From Adineta ricciae (taxonomy: Eukaryota; Rotifera; Eurotatoria; Adinetida; Adinetidae), in assembly GCA_905250025.1 (NCBI GenBank), contig CAJNOJ010000051.1:99121-163120 (forward strand): a stretch of DNA of 64,000 nt, written 5' to 3'. The position numbers and the translations under genes are program-made. Within the stretch, counting starts at the first letter, position 1. Every line of letters starts with the position of its first letter. The notes beneath the pieces were generated by a model. It did not search any database. It was not told where the DNA came from and saw only the letters and a list, made by a program, of their open reading frames with translations. Below, piece by piece: positions 25,945 through 40,570 of this stretch.

Positions 25945-27307
25945 ATGTGTCCTCGACGTGATAAAGTCAACGCGAATACTCGCCCGAATTCATCGAAACG
26001 TGAAGAACGTGAAGCTCGTCAACAGGAGAAGAAAGCTCGCGAGAAGAAAACATACTTGAAAAAAGATGAAAACGCTGGAGCATTCAATGCACAACTACGA
26101 GCATTCAATCTACAATTGAGAGATATTGTTGGCGATGGAAATTGCTTATTTCGAAGTTGTAAGTTACTATTTCCAATATTTGACTTTTGAAAAAGGAAGA
26201 AATCTCGTCTGTGTATAGTTGCTGATCAAATGGATGGTAATCAACATCGACATGCTTATTATCGAGCGAAAATTTGCGAGTATATGCGTGCGAATCGAGA
26301 AGATTTCGAACCGTTCATTGTCGATCAACCGTTTGATGCATTCGTTAGTTCACTTTCGAAAGATGGAACATTCGGAGGAAACGAATGTCTTGTCGCGTTT
26401 TCTCGTCTTTTCGATGCTAAAATCTGTATACATCAAGTAATGCTTAGCAACAATTTGACGTACCGATGAAAGATAACTTCTATTACTGATTTAGTTGAAT
26501 CAACCTGTTTGGATTGTATGTTTCTCCGAACCTCCTAAACATGAAATTCACATTTCCTATCATAATTACGAACATTACTCTTCAGTAAGGAAACTAGGCG
26601 ATTGCACATCGACGTCCGCAAACGTTCGTCAAGCAATGACGACGTGCACTCCGACAGTCTTGAATGATAAGAAGAAAACAACTACAAATGAGAACGGTTA
26701 TGGTGCGTGTGCATTCGATCCTCCAGAATTGTTTAGCGAACACGATGTCGAATATATTAATGCACAATTAGAAAATCCCGTTGATCTTCAGTTAATTCGC
26801 GATATATTAACCGATAATCACGGAGATATTGATGGAACAATCGCTCATTTTATCGCGTTGGACGCATCGCCAGTATCTCTGCCAATTATTTCTCAAGAAT
26901 CAATTGAAAGAATCATGACGATAACAGGAATTACCGATGTCGAAATGATCGAACAGTCTTATAAACATCATAATCTTGATGTAGAATCGACTGTTGAAGC
27001 ACTATTGAAGTTGACAACAGATGACACAGCTAATGAAACCATTTCCGAAGAAGATGTGTCGGAAAAAGAAGAAGATGTTAAATCTAAAACTACAGCGAAA
27101 CAAAAATCCCGACCGGCATCTAGCCGGCAGGTGAAAGCCAACAAGAAAAAAGCGAAGAAACAACGAGCAACTGAAAAGCATCGTGCACAAATCATCGCCA
27201 CAACAGCCAAAACCGAATCCAAACCGACGGAAAAGAAAGCTGACGTAGTGGCTAATGCCGAACAAGAAAACGTTCCACCAGCTAACATGGAATTTATTAG
27301 TATATAA
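25945..27307 (+). CDS. OTUD3: OTU deubiquitinase
   Basis: Cysteine protease that removes ubiquitin chains. Exons 25945-26158, 26219-26436 and 26495-27307; 414 residues. The N-terminus is very basic. The catalytic loop reads GDGNCLFRS, followed by the OTUD3 signature block REDFEPFIVD and DGTFGGNECLVAFSRL. The C-terminal catalytic histidine lies in NYEHYSSVR. After the OTU domain come two helical ubiquitin-binding-like segments (residues about 250-350: NPVDLQLIRDILTDNHGDID and GITDVEMIEQSYKHHNLD), then a Lys/Glu-rich tail with likely nuclear-localisation clusters. Catalytic Asp, Cys and His are all present. Order and spacing agree with animal OTUD3. Confidence 0.92.
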
Positions 27308-28160
27308 ATATTGTGATATAGTTGTTTGCTGAGCTTTATTTTTGTAATAAAATGTCGATGAATGATTTGATTAGCGATATAACTCGATAGCGATTCGATT
27401 TGTCGTGACACTTTTCATCGTAGTGTCACGTAAAAGTCAGTGTAATCCATACTCTCGGCATCAAATGAAATCACAATCATTTCATTAATAATGAACTATG
27501 CTATACTTCACTATCCACTTGAAAAATAATTATAAACCAATAATTAACCTCGCTACTAACGACAATTCAAGTGCAAACAATTGCTGCGTTTTTCATTCTT
27601 TTCACCGACATTGTACTCGTTCCATTAACGTTCATTCTTAGCAATAAAAGTTTTATTTCAATAGTTCAAGGTGAATTCAAATTACTTCTCTTGCGTTCTT
27701 CCTCTCCTGCGAGAAAGTTCAATTAATCATGACGGATACTCATTCCAGTCATCGACAATGAACAACAACAAAAAAGAAGGGAAAGAAAAGACATTCATTG
27801 CAACAATTGATCATAATCTGTTCTCTTTTTTCATATTCTTTTCATTCATTCTTTACTCGCTCTCAGTTGACCTAGTAAACGTACACCTGTTGCTCGTTCA
27901 TTGTGACACACATTAGCGCACCCTATCGATGTGTCAAATGTTTACCTGAATGAATAAAGGTAAATGTCATTCATCAATGAAAGTTGACCGATAGTAATTT
28001 TACCTGGAGTGAGTCATTCACCGCAGACGAACCGTTTCTTTTACAATATATTTTAACGGTCAAAAGATCGTTTGATTGAATATTTTTTTTTGTGAGAAGA
28101 AAAACCCGTACGCTTTTTCTTTTTATCGCGAGTGTGCTCGAGGCCGTTCAACGGTAATGC
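27308..28160. other. Intergenic region
   Basis: OTUD3 3' UTR (AATAAA near 27345) and the 5' flank of the bark-type gene. No coding sequence recognised. Confidence 0.5.
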
Positions 28161-31100
28161 ATGGCGTCGTTGCATCTCGTTATCATTTTCTGTTCATTTG
28201 CTCTGTTTCAAACGACTATCTTACCAAATCTTGTTGGCGACGTTCTTTTAACCCGTCTCGAGAGTCCCTATGATGCGCCTGGAGATGCAATTATTCCATT
28301 CGGCTCAACCGTTACGGTCGAAAGTGGCACGACTGTGCGATTCCCACGTGGCTCACAGCTTATTGTTCGTGGAACACTTCTAGCCAAGGTAAAATTTGAC
28401 TGATAGCATATGGTCTGTTCATGTAATTGCTGATTAGGGTACACCTGATCGACGAATTATATTCACTAGTTCAACAAGCGCACTCTATCAGGATCAACAA
28501 CAGATTCATCGAACATCGGGTGCTAATATACGATTTCGTCTTGTTGACGGGTCAAGTGTGCAGAATGGTCTTCTACAAATGTACTTCAAAAATCGTTGGC
28601 GTTACGTGTGCACAGAATTTTATCGGTAAGACGCTTTTTTGAAGAACCCTCGTTTCCGATCATGATTTCTTTTCCACAAAGATGGTTCGATTACGATGCA
28701 ACATTGACCTGTCGAATGATGGGTTTTCGAAATGGAAGTGTTATACCATATCGTATTAATGGCAGCGAACCGCCTTGGTACGGTTTACAAATTGATCATC
28801 CCGCATGTCGACCTTTTGTTGATGAACATGTACTTGACTGCCCTGGAGTTAGTGTACCGCCACGGCTAGGCCTTCATATTTGTGGTAAATATTTCTCTTA
28901 GATTTTACAAGGCCAATTCTCCTCTTTAGCTACTAACTTAAATTATATATATATATACGCTCACGATTAACCTTAAGACACATAAGAGATTGTCACATAC
29001 ATTCATTTGTTGATAGACTTGATAAGTGTGTTTATTTTGAAATGAAATCAGTGATGGTGAAGATATGCATGAGAATTCTAGGGCGTCTGATTGATTTTTC
29101 TGCAGAAGGACTCGATGATGTAATTTTTCTTTGTCGTGCCTCATCAAAGCGAAATATATTAGATCTGACATAATATCAAATGCTTTGTCCGATTGGAAAT
29201 TCTTGACTAGATTTCAATAATGCGTTGAGATCTTCTTTGACACGTCAAAAAGCTTTTGAGTTCAAGGTCAGTCCAAGGTTAGCAATCAATCGACATACTT
29301 CCAACCATGATGATCAATTCTAAAAAAACATTTTGTGACAAAATCTCTTCTAGCTTTTAATATCTTCTTCTTCTTTTTATCTAATTAATTTAGATCAATT
29401 AACTCCGTAAGGATATGCTCATCATGCACTTTTTAATTTCTGCTATGTTTGTTGCTTGCACACTGCTTTGCGTTTTCTTCTTCTGCTTGCTTTCATTGTT
29501 GCACGGCTTATTTTGATAAGATTCCTTCGAATTTTCGTCTTCTCTAACATGAACTCATCCATTTAGACGACAAACAGTATGTTCGTCTGCAATGTGATGG
29601 CTTTTTTGACCCATTGACTGTTCTCAATTGGGGCGGCATTGTATTCGAACGAAAATTCTCAACGAATAAATTAACTGATATTCCAGAAATATCAGATGCA
29701 GCCTCACCGCTGTACAACGACCTCAATCAACGACCATCAATACTGAATTATGTCGATATTCTCCATGCTGGTTTAAGACCAGAACTAACCATTCGATCGT
29801 ACGCCGAACGCTTTGCCGCACTGACAGTATTCGATAATTTAGTCAATCCATTGTTTGACAATATCACAGTACTTTACTCTGCATCGGATGGAATGAATTT
29901 TTCTAATGTTGGTAGCTCGGTCAAACTAAAAAACTCGGTGTCCGCCTATAATCGAGGTATGAAAACGTTCAATCTGTTTTATATGTACACTCTGTCGAGC
30001 TTTTCAGGACATGGTATTACTGTGACGAGTCGATATGGTAATGTAACTTTGGATAATGTTCATGTCTATGACAATGGTGGTGATGGTGTTTACTATGCAA
30101 TGAATAATACAGAATGGTCAGAAAGAGAACAAGAAGAGAGTCCAAAGCGTTTGTACAAGTCGTTTTGTGAAACAGCGAATACAGTCGAATTTCCAAGTTA
30201 TTTCACGTACCGACCTCCGGCAGCCGGAACGTGTTGTACACAGGTAATGAGTGCTAGTTTGATTTTATTATAATCGATTGTTGTTATATTTAGGCTTTTT
30301 CGTCGATGTATAACACGCGTTTAACTGTTCATTTTCAATCCGTGTTTCTTGGTGACTATCGTACACGATATCGAATCGAACTATACAATGGTCTCTTTGA
30401 CATGATGCCCTTATTAGCCAATGTGACATTCAATCGAACGATAGAAAGTTTATCGTCGTCATCAAATGAATTACTTGTACGTTTATGTCATTCCTGTGAT
30501 GACGTACGAAGTTTATCATGCTGGAATCAATCTGATCGAATAGAATTGTATGTGGTCAATGATGATGGTTAGTATTCGTTGGGAAAATATGTAGATATCA
30601 TTCCATTTGACTTCTTTTCTTTTCAGGTCGTGATGCTGACATGCACATTTGGAATAGTCGTATCGTTAATAACTCACTTAATGGTGTTCGAGTGGTGAAT
30701 TTGCGGAGTCTCATTGAAATTAATCAAACAATAATCAATCATAATCAACGTCACGGCCTGGATATTGATTCAGGAGCCGGTGCTCTGTGGACTTACCATT
30801 CGAAATTCAATTCCAATGGTGAAGACGGTATTCATATGATTTACGATGGAGGAGAACGTCGAATCTTTTATTCGGACATCTCGTTCAATCATCAGCATGG
30901 TTTATCTGTTCGTCCGGATTCGGCACCGACTGGCTTTTTATTATCATCTCTTACTTTTCCGACATTTGCTTGTCGTCAACTGACGTTTGTTAATGGTTCA
31001 TCGATACGTTCAAACGGCTTCTACGGCCTGTGGCACCGCGCAACATGTCATCCTTCGTTATTCTACGTCAACGGTTCGCTATTCGAACGATCAGTGTACG

Positions 31101-34100
31101 ATGCCATCCGATTCGATTCTTGTCAACATGAATGGCGTCCGCAAAAAGTGATTGACTATCAATTTCGTAGTCCATTAGTTCCTCTGAATAGCCTGTTACC
31201 ACCTCCACCTCCACCTAGCATTATTTATCAAGCTCCACTGAATATCTATCCAGATTATCCACCATGGATACCAGTGGCACTGTTATACGCAAATGAGACC
31301 GGCAATACAGTGATGAATATAACATGGAATCGATTTTTAAATAACAAACGCGTCGGTTTACGCTTTAATCCGATACAAAATGTTCTGGGCGATATAGCTA
31401 ACAATTCGTTCATTGGACATGAAAATGGTGCTCTCTTAATTGTAGGAAATCAATCCAATTGGATTGAAGACGTTTATTTACGAAATGTTACATTGAGAAT
31501 ATTGTTCAATAATTTCACAAATAATTTCGGCAAGAATTTCATTGTTTCACTTGATTTGAATGAACTTTCACCTTATCAAACAATCTTATTTATGTACAAT
31601 CGCTTGATTAATAACAATGTAACATCAAAGATTAGTCAGTTCTTGAATGGACGTTCACGAATGCCTGGTGTTTTAACGATCGGTTCGAGTCATATTCGAA
31701 TAACCAGAAATGTCTTTGGAAACAATCAAAGTCAGTATGAAATTGTCAGTCAACTAACTAATTCAAGTGCAACGATCAAAGCCGATATGAACTTTTTTAC
31801 TTCAATCTACCCTCCACCAAGCACCTTAACACGAATACCACTCAGTCCATACGAAAGAAACCAGCATATGCAAAATGCTGTGCATAATTATCGTCTTTAT
31901 CAACGGCAAGAAATTCCTCTACGACATATGTCACCGATTCATCGTATCCTTCATAATCGGACACGTCGTCAACAGCAGATGGAAGTTCAGCCGGTTCCTC
32001 AAATAAGTTACACTTATCTAACGGAACCCTACGATCTCCGCACGGATTTCTTTCCACAAGATTCAGTTTTTCAACGTCCTTATGCGCCACCGCAAACAGT
32101 CCAATATTATCCACCTGAAGGTCAACAAGAAATTCTTTCTGTTCCATCAATTAATAAATCGGCTCTTCTCTCGTCGATAAATAACGATTGGTCATACTAC
32201 GCTTCACCTGCATCACCAACGCCTTATTATTTCTCACTATATTACGATCGTCCAGAACTATGTTTTTCCCAATGGCCGAAAATACGTGAACGGATATTCG
32301 ATCAGCACAATCGTTCTAATCTCGCCATGATTGTTTGGTATCCGTTTCTGTGTAGTGATCGAAACTTAACAACGGAAATTTGGCGTTGTCAACTACCAAA
32401 TTGCGGCTTTGAATCGACGAGTTTCCGTATTGATCCTCTTGCATCAACAATTGGTGGAATTATAGATATGGATTACAGTCTTTCGCCAGGTCGCTATATT
32501 GTTACTAATGATATTCTAATTAAACCGGATAAACGTTTGTTAATTCAAAGTAGTCAACTAGAATTTCTAAACGGAGTTGGCATGTTCGTGTACGGAGAAT
32601 TGATGATCCAAGGTGTTGATGGTTCACCAACGCGGTTTGGTTTATATGAAAATAGAACTTCGACAAGTATCTTAGTCAACCAACAAAAACAACAAGAACA
32701 GAGTCAACGCAACATTATGTTAATCGATGGTACAAGTATCTACGAAGGTCGATTATTTGTCACTAGTCTAAATGATGGATCGGGTACTGTCTGTAATCAC
32801 GGTTGGACGAAAGAAAATTCCATGCTTGTTTGTATGTCATTGGGTTTTATTCACGACCCAAATGAATATCTATATCCCATCATCAATCCGAATCAAACAG
32901 TTACTAACGATCCGATCATTTGGAGTGAAGTCGATTGTGATCTGTATCAAGATCAAACACTGGAACGATGCCGCAAAGAAACTGTTCATACGTGTGATCA
33001 TTCTGATGATGTCTGGATTAAATGTTTACCATCGTCATGGGCTGGTGTACATATTTATCCGACATATAGTAAAACTCACATGGAGTTTGTTCAATTCGAT
33101 TCTGCAGGCCAATTCGATGTTCACAGAGATGAAATTCATGCTGCACTACATATCGATCTTCTTTCTCACCCATCAAATCGCTTGAAAAACTTAACGTTCA
33201 CTGACAACGTCATTGGTTTGCAAATCAATCATATCCATCCGGCGAACTACGATCATTCGATCATTCGTCATTCGACATTTAACCATAATTATCTAGCTGG
33301 TCTTCTACTTCGTTCAAGTTTTTTGAATGTTTCACATTGTACATTTACAAATCATCTACATTCCGGTATGACATTCGACGCGTCTTATCCGTATCACGAA
33401 CTTGAACAATTACGCATCAATCTTCTCCGACCCCGAACATCCGTTCATACCATCGATTTATTGTATGAACAATCGTATGAACTCGAACGAAACAAATTCG
33501 CATTCATCACAACATCATTTGGTGGTTACAATGCCGATGATAATCTTCTCCTGAACACGCTGAACATTCGTACAGATCCTTCGTTTATTTTAGTCATCGA
33601 TCTCATTGACTACAATCCACTATCGAATTTAAATGAACAAATACTTATCTGCGAAGTTGAATGCTATCAACGAATGGGATTGATGCAAAGTTTATCGTAT
33701 AAGAAATGGTCATTAGCTAACGATCGAGATTTGTTTCCATTAGTCACTTCATATTCAAGTTTGCAACTACATTATCGTTTGTATAAATATCGTTCCAGTC
33801 GTTTAACGTTCATAATCTACAGTATTCCCGCACCGATCTTTACTCAAGGAAAGTTTCTCTCAGATATTTCTATACGATTTCATCGTTGTCTCTTTTCGAT
33901 GAATCAACATGATATCCTTTCGAATTTGAATGATCGGGAAAAGACAAACAATCAGTATGCGCTGACTAATCAACTAAAAACGGATACCGAACGTTTAATT
34001 GAACAATTATTAATGGGTCCACAATTGACAAACGACGATCCATCGTTGGATGTTATCATAGAAGAACATCAGAAGATTCGCGAAGAATTTCGAGACGAAA

Positions 34101-37100
34101 AACTCGAAGACGAACGATTAAAACGTCGTACTACGATGATCGATGTTAAACGTCGTTATAAAAACTCGACATTACAAATCAATGAATGTCTATTCGAATT
34201 GAATCAAAACCGAAGTATCTTAATCAATCACCAGTCGATCAAACATTCAGCGAGAAAAACCGAAGAAAATATTCGTATGCTAATGAACGAAACCATTCAA
34301 CAAAGAAAACAATTCATACCAATACAATTTACATGTCGAATTCATAAATCAATTTTCATGAACAACAAACAAGGTAAAGTGTTTTTTCAATTGAATCATC
34401 ATCTACACATCCTCCGCTTTTGTTTCAGTGCTTAATCTCGATGCTCACCCACTAATTTACTCGGATCGATTAGTCCGCTTCGAAATTACTCAAACGAATT
34501 TCACGCATAATCATGATCTACTATTAAATTTGACTTTTCCTCGATTGTATCCATTTAATCGCACAAGCTTTGCAAGTCTATCGATATGGCCATATTTTCC
34601 CACTCGATCGATTTACACGCGTTCACCATTGATCTACTCGATCCCTTCACATGCTGTTCGAATTTATAAAAACGTTTTTATTGCCAATGAAGATTGTTCC
34701 ATTCGTTTGACTGGTTTTCATGCATCATTTAATCTTACGCATTCGTTATTTGAAAACAATCTCAATTATCGAACATCGCTAGTTGATCTTCGGCACACAG
34801 AAAAAGATTTTCTACTCGACGGCAATATCTTCCTACGTAATCAAGTGCATAACTTACTCTCATTTGATTTCAATGGTCACGCACCATTTCATAACGATCT
34901 CTTATATCAATCTTCGATTATATTCAATCAGTTTGTGGACAATAAACCATCTTTACTCACGAAATATCCATATCTACCATCATCGTGTTTACGTTTGGTT
35001 GGTTCACATAATGCGACGGTTCAACGAAATTTATTTGAAAATGTTCATTATGATTATGAACTCATTGCGGCACTTGTAATCGATACAATAAATACGACAT
35101 TAGATGCCACTGTCAATTGGTGGGGCTCGGATGTTGGTCAAGCGATACAGAATCGAATACTTGATTTTACTAAACGTTCCGATCATGCTTACGCTCAGTG
35201 GAATCCATTTCTGGCTTGTCGAGAGTTAACTTGCGCACAAATCAAATTACCTTTACAAACAATGCTCCAACTGAATCGACCGCTACGAGGCTTAATCTCT
35301 ACGAATACACTGATTCATCGACGACGAGAACCATACTTGATAAACGGGGACTTGATTGTCATGCCCGGTGTTAAATTGACCATTGAGCCGGGCGTTGAAC
35401 TTCATTTCGCACCAAATACGGGTCTTTTAGTTCTAGGACATTTGAATGCTACAGGAACACCAAAAGATCCTATCGTCATGAAATTAGCCAACAAACAATT
35501 TGTTATGGAGCAAATTCAAAATGGACACAATCCTTTTCAATATCATTTTACCGATGAAGTTCCTTTTTCAAAACATAAAGTAAGAAGCTCTCCAATGATC
35601 ATTTTGAAAATTCTCAATTTTCTCTAGTTCAATCCATTCGTTGATCGTTTGCAAATTCGTCTCGATATCGGTCGAACGCCCAACGAAGGTTTTCTTCAAA
35701 TTTATAATTTCACTCGTCGTGACTGGTCCTACGTATGTTATGATACATTTCGGCAACTGTCTTCCTATCGTTTACTATGCCATCAACTTGGCCTACCATG
35801 GAAAAATACTCTTGCACATCCTGACTCATTTTATCTCTTCGATTATCAGAAATTGCCGCTTTGGCAAGAAAAAATTGATTGTTCAGGAAACGAACCATCG
35901 ATCTCATCATGCTCGTTTACAAACGAATATAATAGTTCATGTACCAAACTATTCTATCTATCATGTTATGATGACAATGTTTTCTATTCGTTAAATTCAA
36001 AATTTCAACCCGAACTCGGCATCAACCTTGGTGGACATGTATCACCCGACTCTTCGCCGTAAGTATTCTTGTCTGATATGAATTACCGATCATGTTCTTA
36101 CTTCGTCCTTTTCCTAGAACGTATGAAAGTCCACAGTCATGGAATGGCATTCGCTTTGCTAACAGTGAATATGAAGAAGATCTTTCGTCATTGGATTATA
36201 TGATTCGCGATCAATCGTTGCTTCGTTATGTTTTGATATCGGAAACGAATGAATATCAACCAGCAATACAAACGATCTATCGTACGCCAGCAATCGAACG
36301 CATTCATATCGAACATAGTCGACAGATTGGTTTTGAATTTCTCGTACCGAAACAATCAGTTCTGTTCGGTTATAGTCAGATCACCAATTCATTAGATTTA
36401 GCAGTGAATGGTTTAGTTTATTACGGACAATCAACGGATGAAAAGTCAACATTTGAACTCCTGAATGAACAGAACATTCATGGACAACCATTCAGTTTAC
36501 TTAATCTTTGCAATGCACATCGAATTGTTAATGTTAAATATCGTTTGATAACATATTTTAAATATGACTATGAATATCGAACTTGTTCGAAATTGTTCTG
36601 CTCAAATAATCCATATCAAATTGGTATACGATTTTTCCAAGTAAGGATCGATAAAGATCGTGTCTTCTTGTTTCTAAATCTATACTTTTCTTCCAGGCAA
36701 ATTTATTGAATAGTACGTACCAAAATGATTGGATTGAAATTCATCGTGTAAACAATGATCAAGATGGCAATGAACGAAATGAATTATTAACTTCGCTGAC
36801 AAACGGTTCGAGTGAAACAGCATGGAGAAATCTCTACAGTATAGAAAAGGGTTGCCTAAGAGTGACAATACATGCATCGAGTGGAAGTAAAATAGATGGT
36901 TTCATGGCTGAAGTAACTCTTTTCCCTGTTACACCCTTTTGTAAGTAGACTTAGCACGAGCGATTTCGATTGCAATTGACAAATTTATTTTCTTTTAGCT
37001 ACACAAGAGGTCGTTCATCAAATATCTTCTAATGTCTTCTTGGGCAATCAACAGGGCGTGCTCAGATACACGTCTGCAGGTGAACGGTCAGCGAACGTTT

Positions 37101-39320
37101 ATTTTCAATCGAATACTCTGCTCTATAATGGCTATTATCGGTTTAACTCATCGTCAGCGCCGATTAATTTCTTTCACTTTCAAAATGCTCAACGATTCTA
37201 CTTCGGAAACAATTGGTTAAGTCGAAATCTGGGTGGAACGTACATTCAATGTCATAGTCAATCATTGTCATCAATATTCAACGGGCATCTGTTCAATAAC
37301 GTGTTCTTTCGAAACAAGTAAGAACAAATCTTCAACTGTAACTAAGCAATCTCTTGTGATTTGTTTAGTAATGATTCTGTATTGACGTTCTATGGAATGG
37401 AAATGTCGGCATTTTGTAATCTGTTCGCCATACAGAATGCTATGATGTTCAATGATGCATATGATCGAAATCTAATTGAATTTGACTCTGTGGTAGCCAA
37501 TTTCAGGTAAGATCTCCTAGTTTCATTTTGGATTTAGAATTTTATACCGCCGTTGTTTAGTCGAAATCAAGTATTTAATAATACAGGAATGAATATTCTA
37601 TCGATGGTGGGCTTTGAAAAGATTACGGCACCATTTCCAGCGGTAGAAATGAACGCTTTTCGAAACAATCGAGCGGTGGGTAAATTGAATCAACAGTTAT
37701 TTGATCGGTATGTTCGAGACTTCTCGCTTCCGTTAGTCTTCAATTCTAAGTTTTATTCGTTTTAGAACGGGCGCTGTCGTTGAAGTTGGAAATCCAAGAC
37801 AGATTTATATGTTCAATACGTTCGATAACTGGGACAGTCGATACGAAATGCGAACGAAATCACGATTATAGTAAGATTGGAAAAGCGAGATTGACTTTTG
37901 ATAATAAATTTCCCTGTTCTAGCGAGCCGAATCGAATGGAATCGAGGGCCGTCAATGCTTCATTGAATTTTTGGGGACGAATCGGTGATGTGGACGATAT
38001 TGGTGCTCGAATCTATGATAAATTTGATAACAAATCTCTAATTGAAGTCAACTTTTATCCTCCGTATCTTGAGTCAACGCGATTACGACAAGGCAAATGT
38101 GATCCTGGTTGGACACTGGACGATAATATGTGCTACATCTACCTTGGTGCTATAACAACATATCGTATTGCTCAAGAAATGTGTTCAAGTATCGATGCTC
38201 GAATAACACGTCGCGATGTACCACTAAATCGGCTAGTTATTCTACGCTCGTTAGCACGCACATCACAATATCAAGGCATCAATAGTGATGCTGTTCCACC
38301 GTCGGGTATTTGGCTGCGAAAAGACTATAACCAAGATTGTCGAGTCTTCAATGACATGCAAACGATGGATGCCAGTTGTAGTTCAACAGCTGGATTTATC
38401 TGTGAAAAAGGTAATGTTGATATAGCTATGTTCTTTTCTTAATTGGGAAAGATGTGCATCGTTTAGAACAACAATTCGATGGAGCGAAATATATTATACG
38501 TGGTGATCTACTTCTTGCTATCGGTGGCTTGATTCTAATGATTCTATTTATCATTATATTCATTTGTTGCTGGCTCTGCAAATCTCGTCAGCGAAAGAAA
38601 GATAATTTTCATCGTCAGAATTCTCTTCGTCGTAGTGTCAAACAAGAAATGAGTAAACAATCAACATTATCACTGCATAAGAGTAATGACAATACACTCG
38701 TGAAAAGCGCAACATTATCGACCCTCACCAATGGCACCACAAATAAACTACCATTATCAACTTTATCCTTATCCAGTCGTCCATTAAGCAGTGTAACGAT
38801 GAATTCGGATCAAGATCTATCGACATCATCACCCGCTCATCAAGACTTTTCCCTTCTAAAACTAAATCATCACATACCGAAAGCATCAACTCCTGCTCTA
38901 AGTGATGACGCTGGTTCACAACGTGCACTTGTTCTCAATACACATACAGATCAGTCCAGTGTTTATTCAACAGCTACAGCCGATTCAGCAACATTATATC
39001 GAAGTCGACGACGATTTGAACGCAATCAAACTCCTGTTATAACACCGTCCGCCCCGCCTGTGACGCATCGACGTTCACGTCGAAATCTTAATCAACAGGA
39101 TTCAAGTGCTAGTGTTTCTACTGGTTCTGTGTCTCCGCCTCCAGCCTACGTCTCTCCCGCACATCAACCACGTCGTCACCGACCGGACCAACTCCATTTA
39201 CTGACACCAAATACGACTTACAGTCGAAAACCATATCTTATGACCGCGCAAATCGATTCTCATTCACAAACAAGTAGTACGCGACATGAATTTCCGCCAC
39301 CTCTTGAAACAGATATCTAA
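28161..39320 (+). CDS. Giant SRCR / beta-helix / C-type lectin junction protein, 'bark beetle' type
   Basis: Seventeen exons: 28161-28388, 28438-28625, 28682-28884, 29567-29956, 30008-30243, 30294-30567, 30627-34373, 34429-35579, 35628-36058, 36118-36640, 36697-36940, 36999-37317, 37369-37506, 37561-37707, 37766-37870, 37923-38410, 38452-39320; 3226 residues, all junctions in phase. A signal peptide is followed by repeated blocks of right-handed beta-helix repeats (HNQRHGLDIDSG, NHQHGLSVRP, NHNYLAGLLLRSS). Three SRCR domains interrupt them, at about 115-195, 1205-1310 and 2145-2245. A C-type lectin domain (about 2833-2935, CDPGWTLDDNMCYIY) precedes a membrane helix (LLLAIGGLILMILFIIIFIC) and a tail of about 240 residues rich in Ser/Thr/Pro. 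Same order and size as Drosophila Bark/Anakonda, which organises tricellular junctions. Exon 7 alone is 3.7 kb. Confidence 0.9.
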
Positions 39321-39639
39321 TCTCATTGTATTTTTTATTCGTTTTCATTTTAATCTCAGGAATTCGAAGGTGCTAGAGATCAGCTTGCCATGCATAGAAG
39401 CAAACATGTACAGAGAAAAGTCTAATGAAAGAATAGAGAAAGAAGTATTTTTTTGATGTTGTTTTAGCGACTATCATGTAATTTTTCTTCTGTTTTACTG
39501 TGTTCTAGTTTTCCTTTGTAAGTATATTGCGTTCGAATGCTATCATTTGTTTTTTGTTTCAATCTATCAGACTAATAAATCAAAGTTAGACTTGAATGTC
39601 TCAGATAACTGAACCCAATCAGAAATCTTTTCAGATTGC
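39321..39639. other. Short intergenic region, bark-type gene to PPCS
   Basis: 319 bp on the same strand. AATAAA near 39573 for the upstream gene, then a splice acceptor just before the PPCS start. Confidence 0.5.
39633..39634 (+). promoter_or_regulatory. Candidate spliced-leader acceptor upstream of PPCS
   Basis: cagaaatcttttcag ends five bases before the PPCS ATG. No upstream PPCS exon is visible. Confidence 0.4.
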
Positions 39640-40461
39640 ATGGCTTCGACAAATATAGATCTTGCATTGGTTCAATCATTTGTCGACAAGCATCGGACAA
39701 CTAGTCGGCCTATTGTTCTAGTCACGTCTGGTGGTACAACAGTGCCACTCGAAAAGAATACTGTTCGTTTTATTGATAATTTCAGTACGGGTCAACGTGG
39801 TGCTGCGTCAGTCGAATATTTCTTAGAACGAAATTATATCGTTCTCTTCTTTCATCGTCTATCATCGACTTTACCATATCAACGTCACCTGAAGAGTATT
39901 TTCGATGAATCACAATCCGAGCAAAGTTACCATCTTGATCAGTATCATAAATTTCAAGCTTCTCTTCTATTGATTCCTTTTCAAACAGTTACAGATTATC
40001 TAACAGGTCTCGAACAATTGTGCTCTTTATTGAAGTCGTTCAAGCGATCCGCATTAATCTATGCGTGTGCTGCGGTATCGGATTATTACATTCCCAATGA
40101 TGAATTAACCGAACACAAAATTCCTTCTGGACAAAATGAATTGATCATTCGTTTGAAGCCGGTACCGAAATTATTAGGTTCAATCAAGGGTGAATACGCT
40201 CCCGAAGCATTTGTTGTGTCGTTTAAATTAGAGACTGACGAGAAGATTCTCGAAGAGAAATGTTTGCAATCCGCAGATAAATACAACCAGGATGTTATTA
40301 TTGGAAATATGTTGAAAACGCGAGCAAATCAAGTTCGAATCTATGAACGATCCGACAAACTTTGGACAACTATCAATCGCATGCCAGAGAAAGAAATTGA
40401 ATATCAAATTATTGAGCTACTAAGCGAGAAACATCGAATCTATCAAATGCATATGAACTAA
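39640..40461 (+). CDS. PPCS: Phosphopantothenate-cysteine ligase
   Basis: Cytosolic second step of coenzyme A synthesis: joins cysteine to 4'-phosphopantothenate using a nucleotide triphosphate. Single exon, 273 residues. Recognised by [29 protein letters not shown] near the N-terminus (nucleotide-binding glycine loop), then [15 protein letters not shown] and [20 protein letters not shown], and [11 protein letters not shown] in the second half. These blocks line up in order with the animal enzyme. The protein is some 40 residues shorter than human PPCS, mostly in loops. Tail-to-tail with TRNT1, whose stop is 109 bp away. Confidence 0.93.
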   Translation: MASTNIDLALVQSFVDKHRTTSRPIVLVTSGGTTVPLEKNTVRFIDNFSTGQRGAASVEYFLERNYIVLFFHRLSSTLPYQRHLKSIFDESQSEQSYHLDQYHKFQASLLLIPFQTVTDYLTGLEQLCSLLKSFKRSALIYACAAVSDYYIPNDELTEHKIPSGQNELIIRLKPVPKLLGSIKGEYAPEAFVVSFKLETDEKILEEKCLQSADKYNQDVIIGNMLKTRANQVRIYERSDKLWTTINRMPEKEIEYQIIELLSEKHRIYQMHMN

Positions 40462-40570
40462 ATCTTTCATTTCCTATCCGATAGTCCAGAAACAACATAG
40501 TGAATCTTGTGCATTTTTTTAAACAAATAACTTTATTTTTTAACAGAAACAAATTCGTTTTCTATCACAT

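Noticed and set aside
26968-27411. Long antisense ORFs over the OTUD3 tail
   Set aside because: They are shadows of the Lys/Glu/Ala-rich coding sequence on the plus strand.
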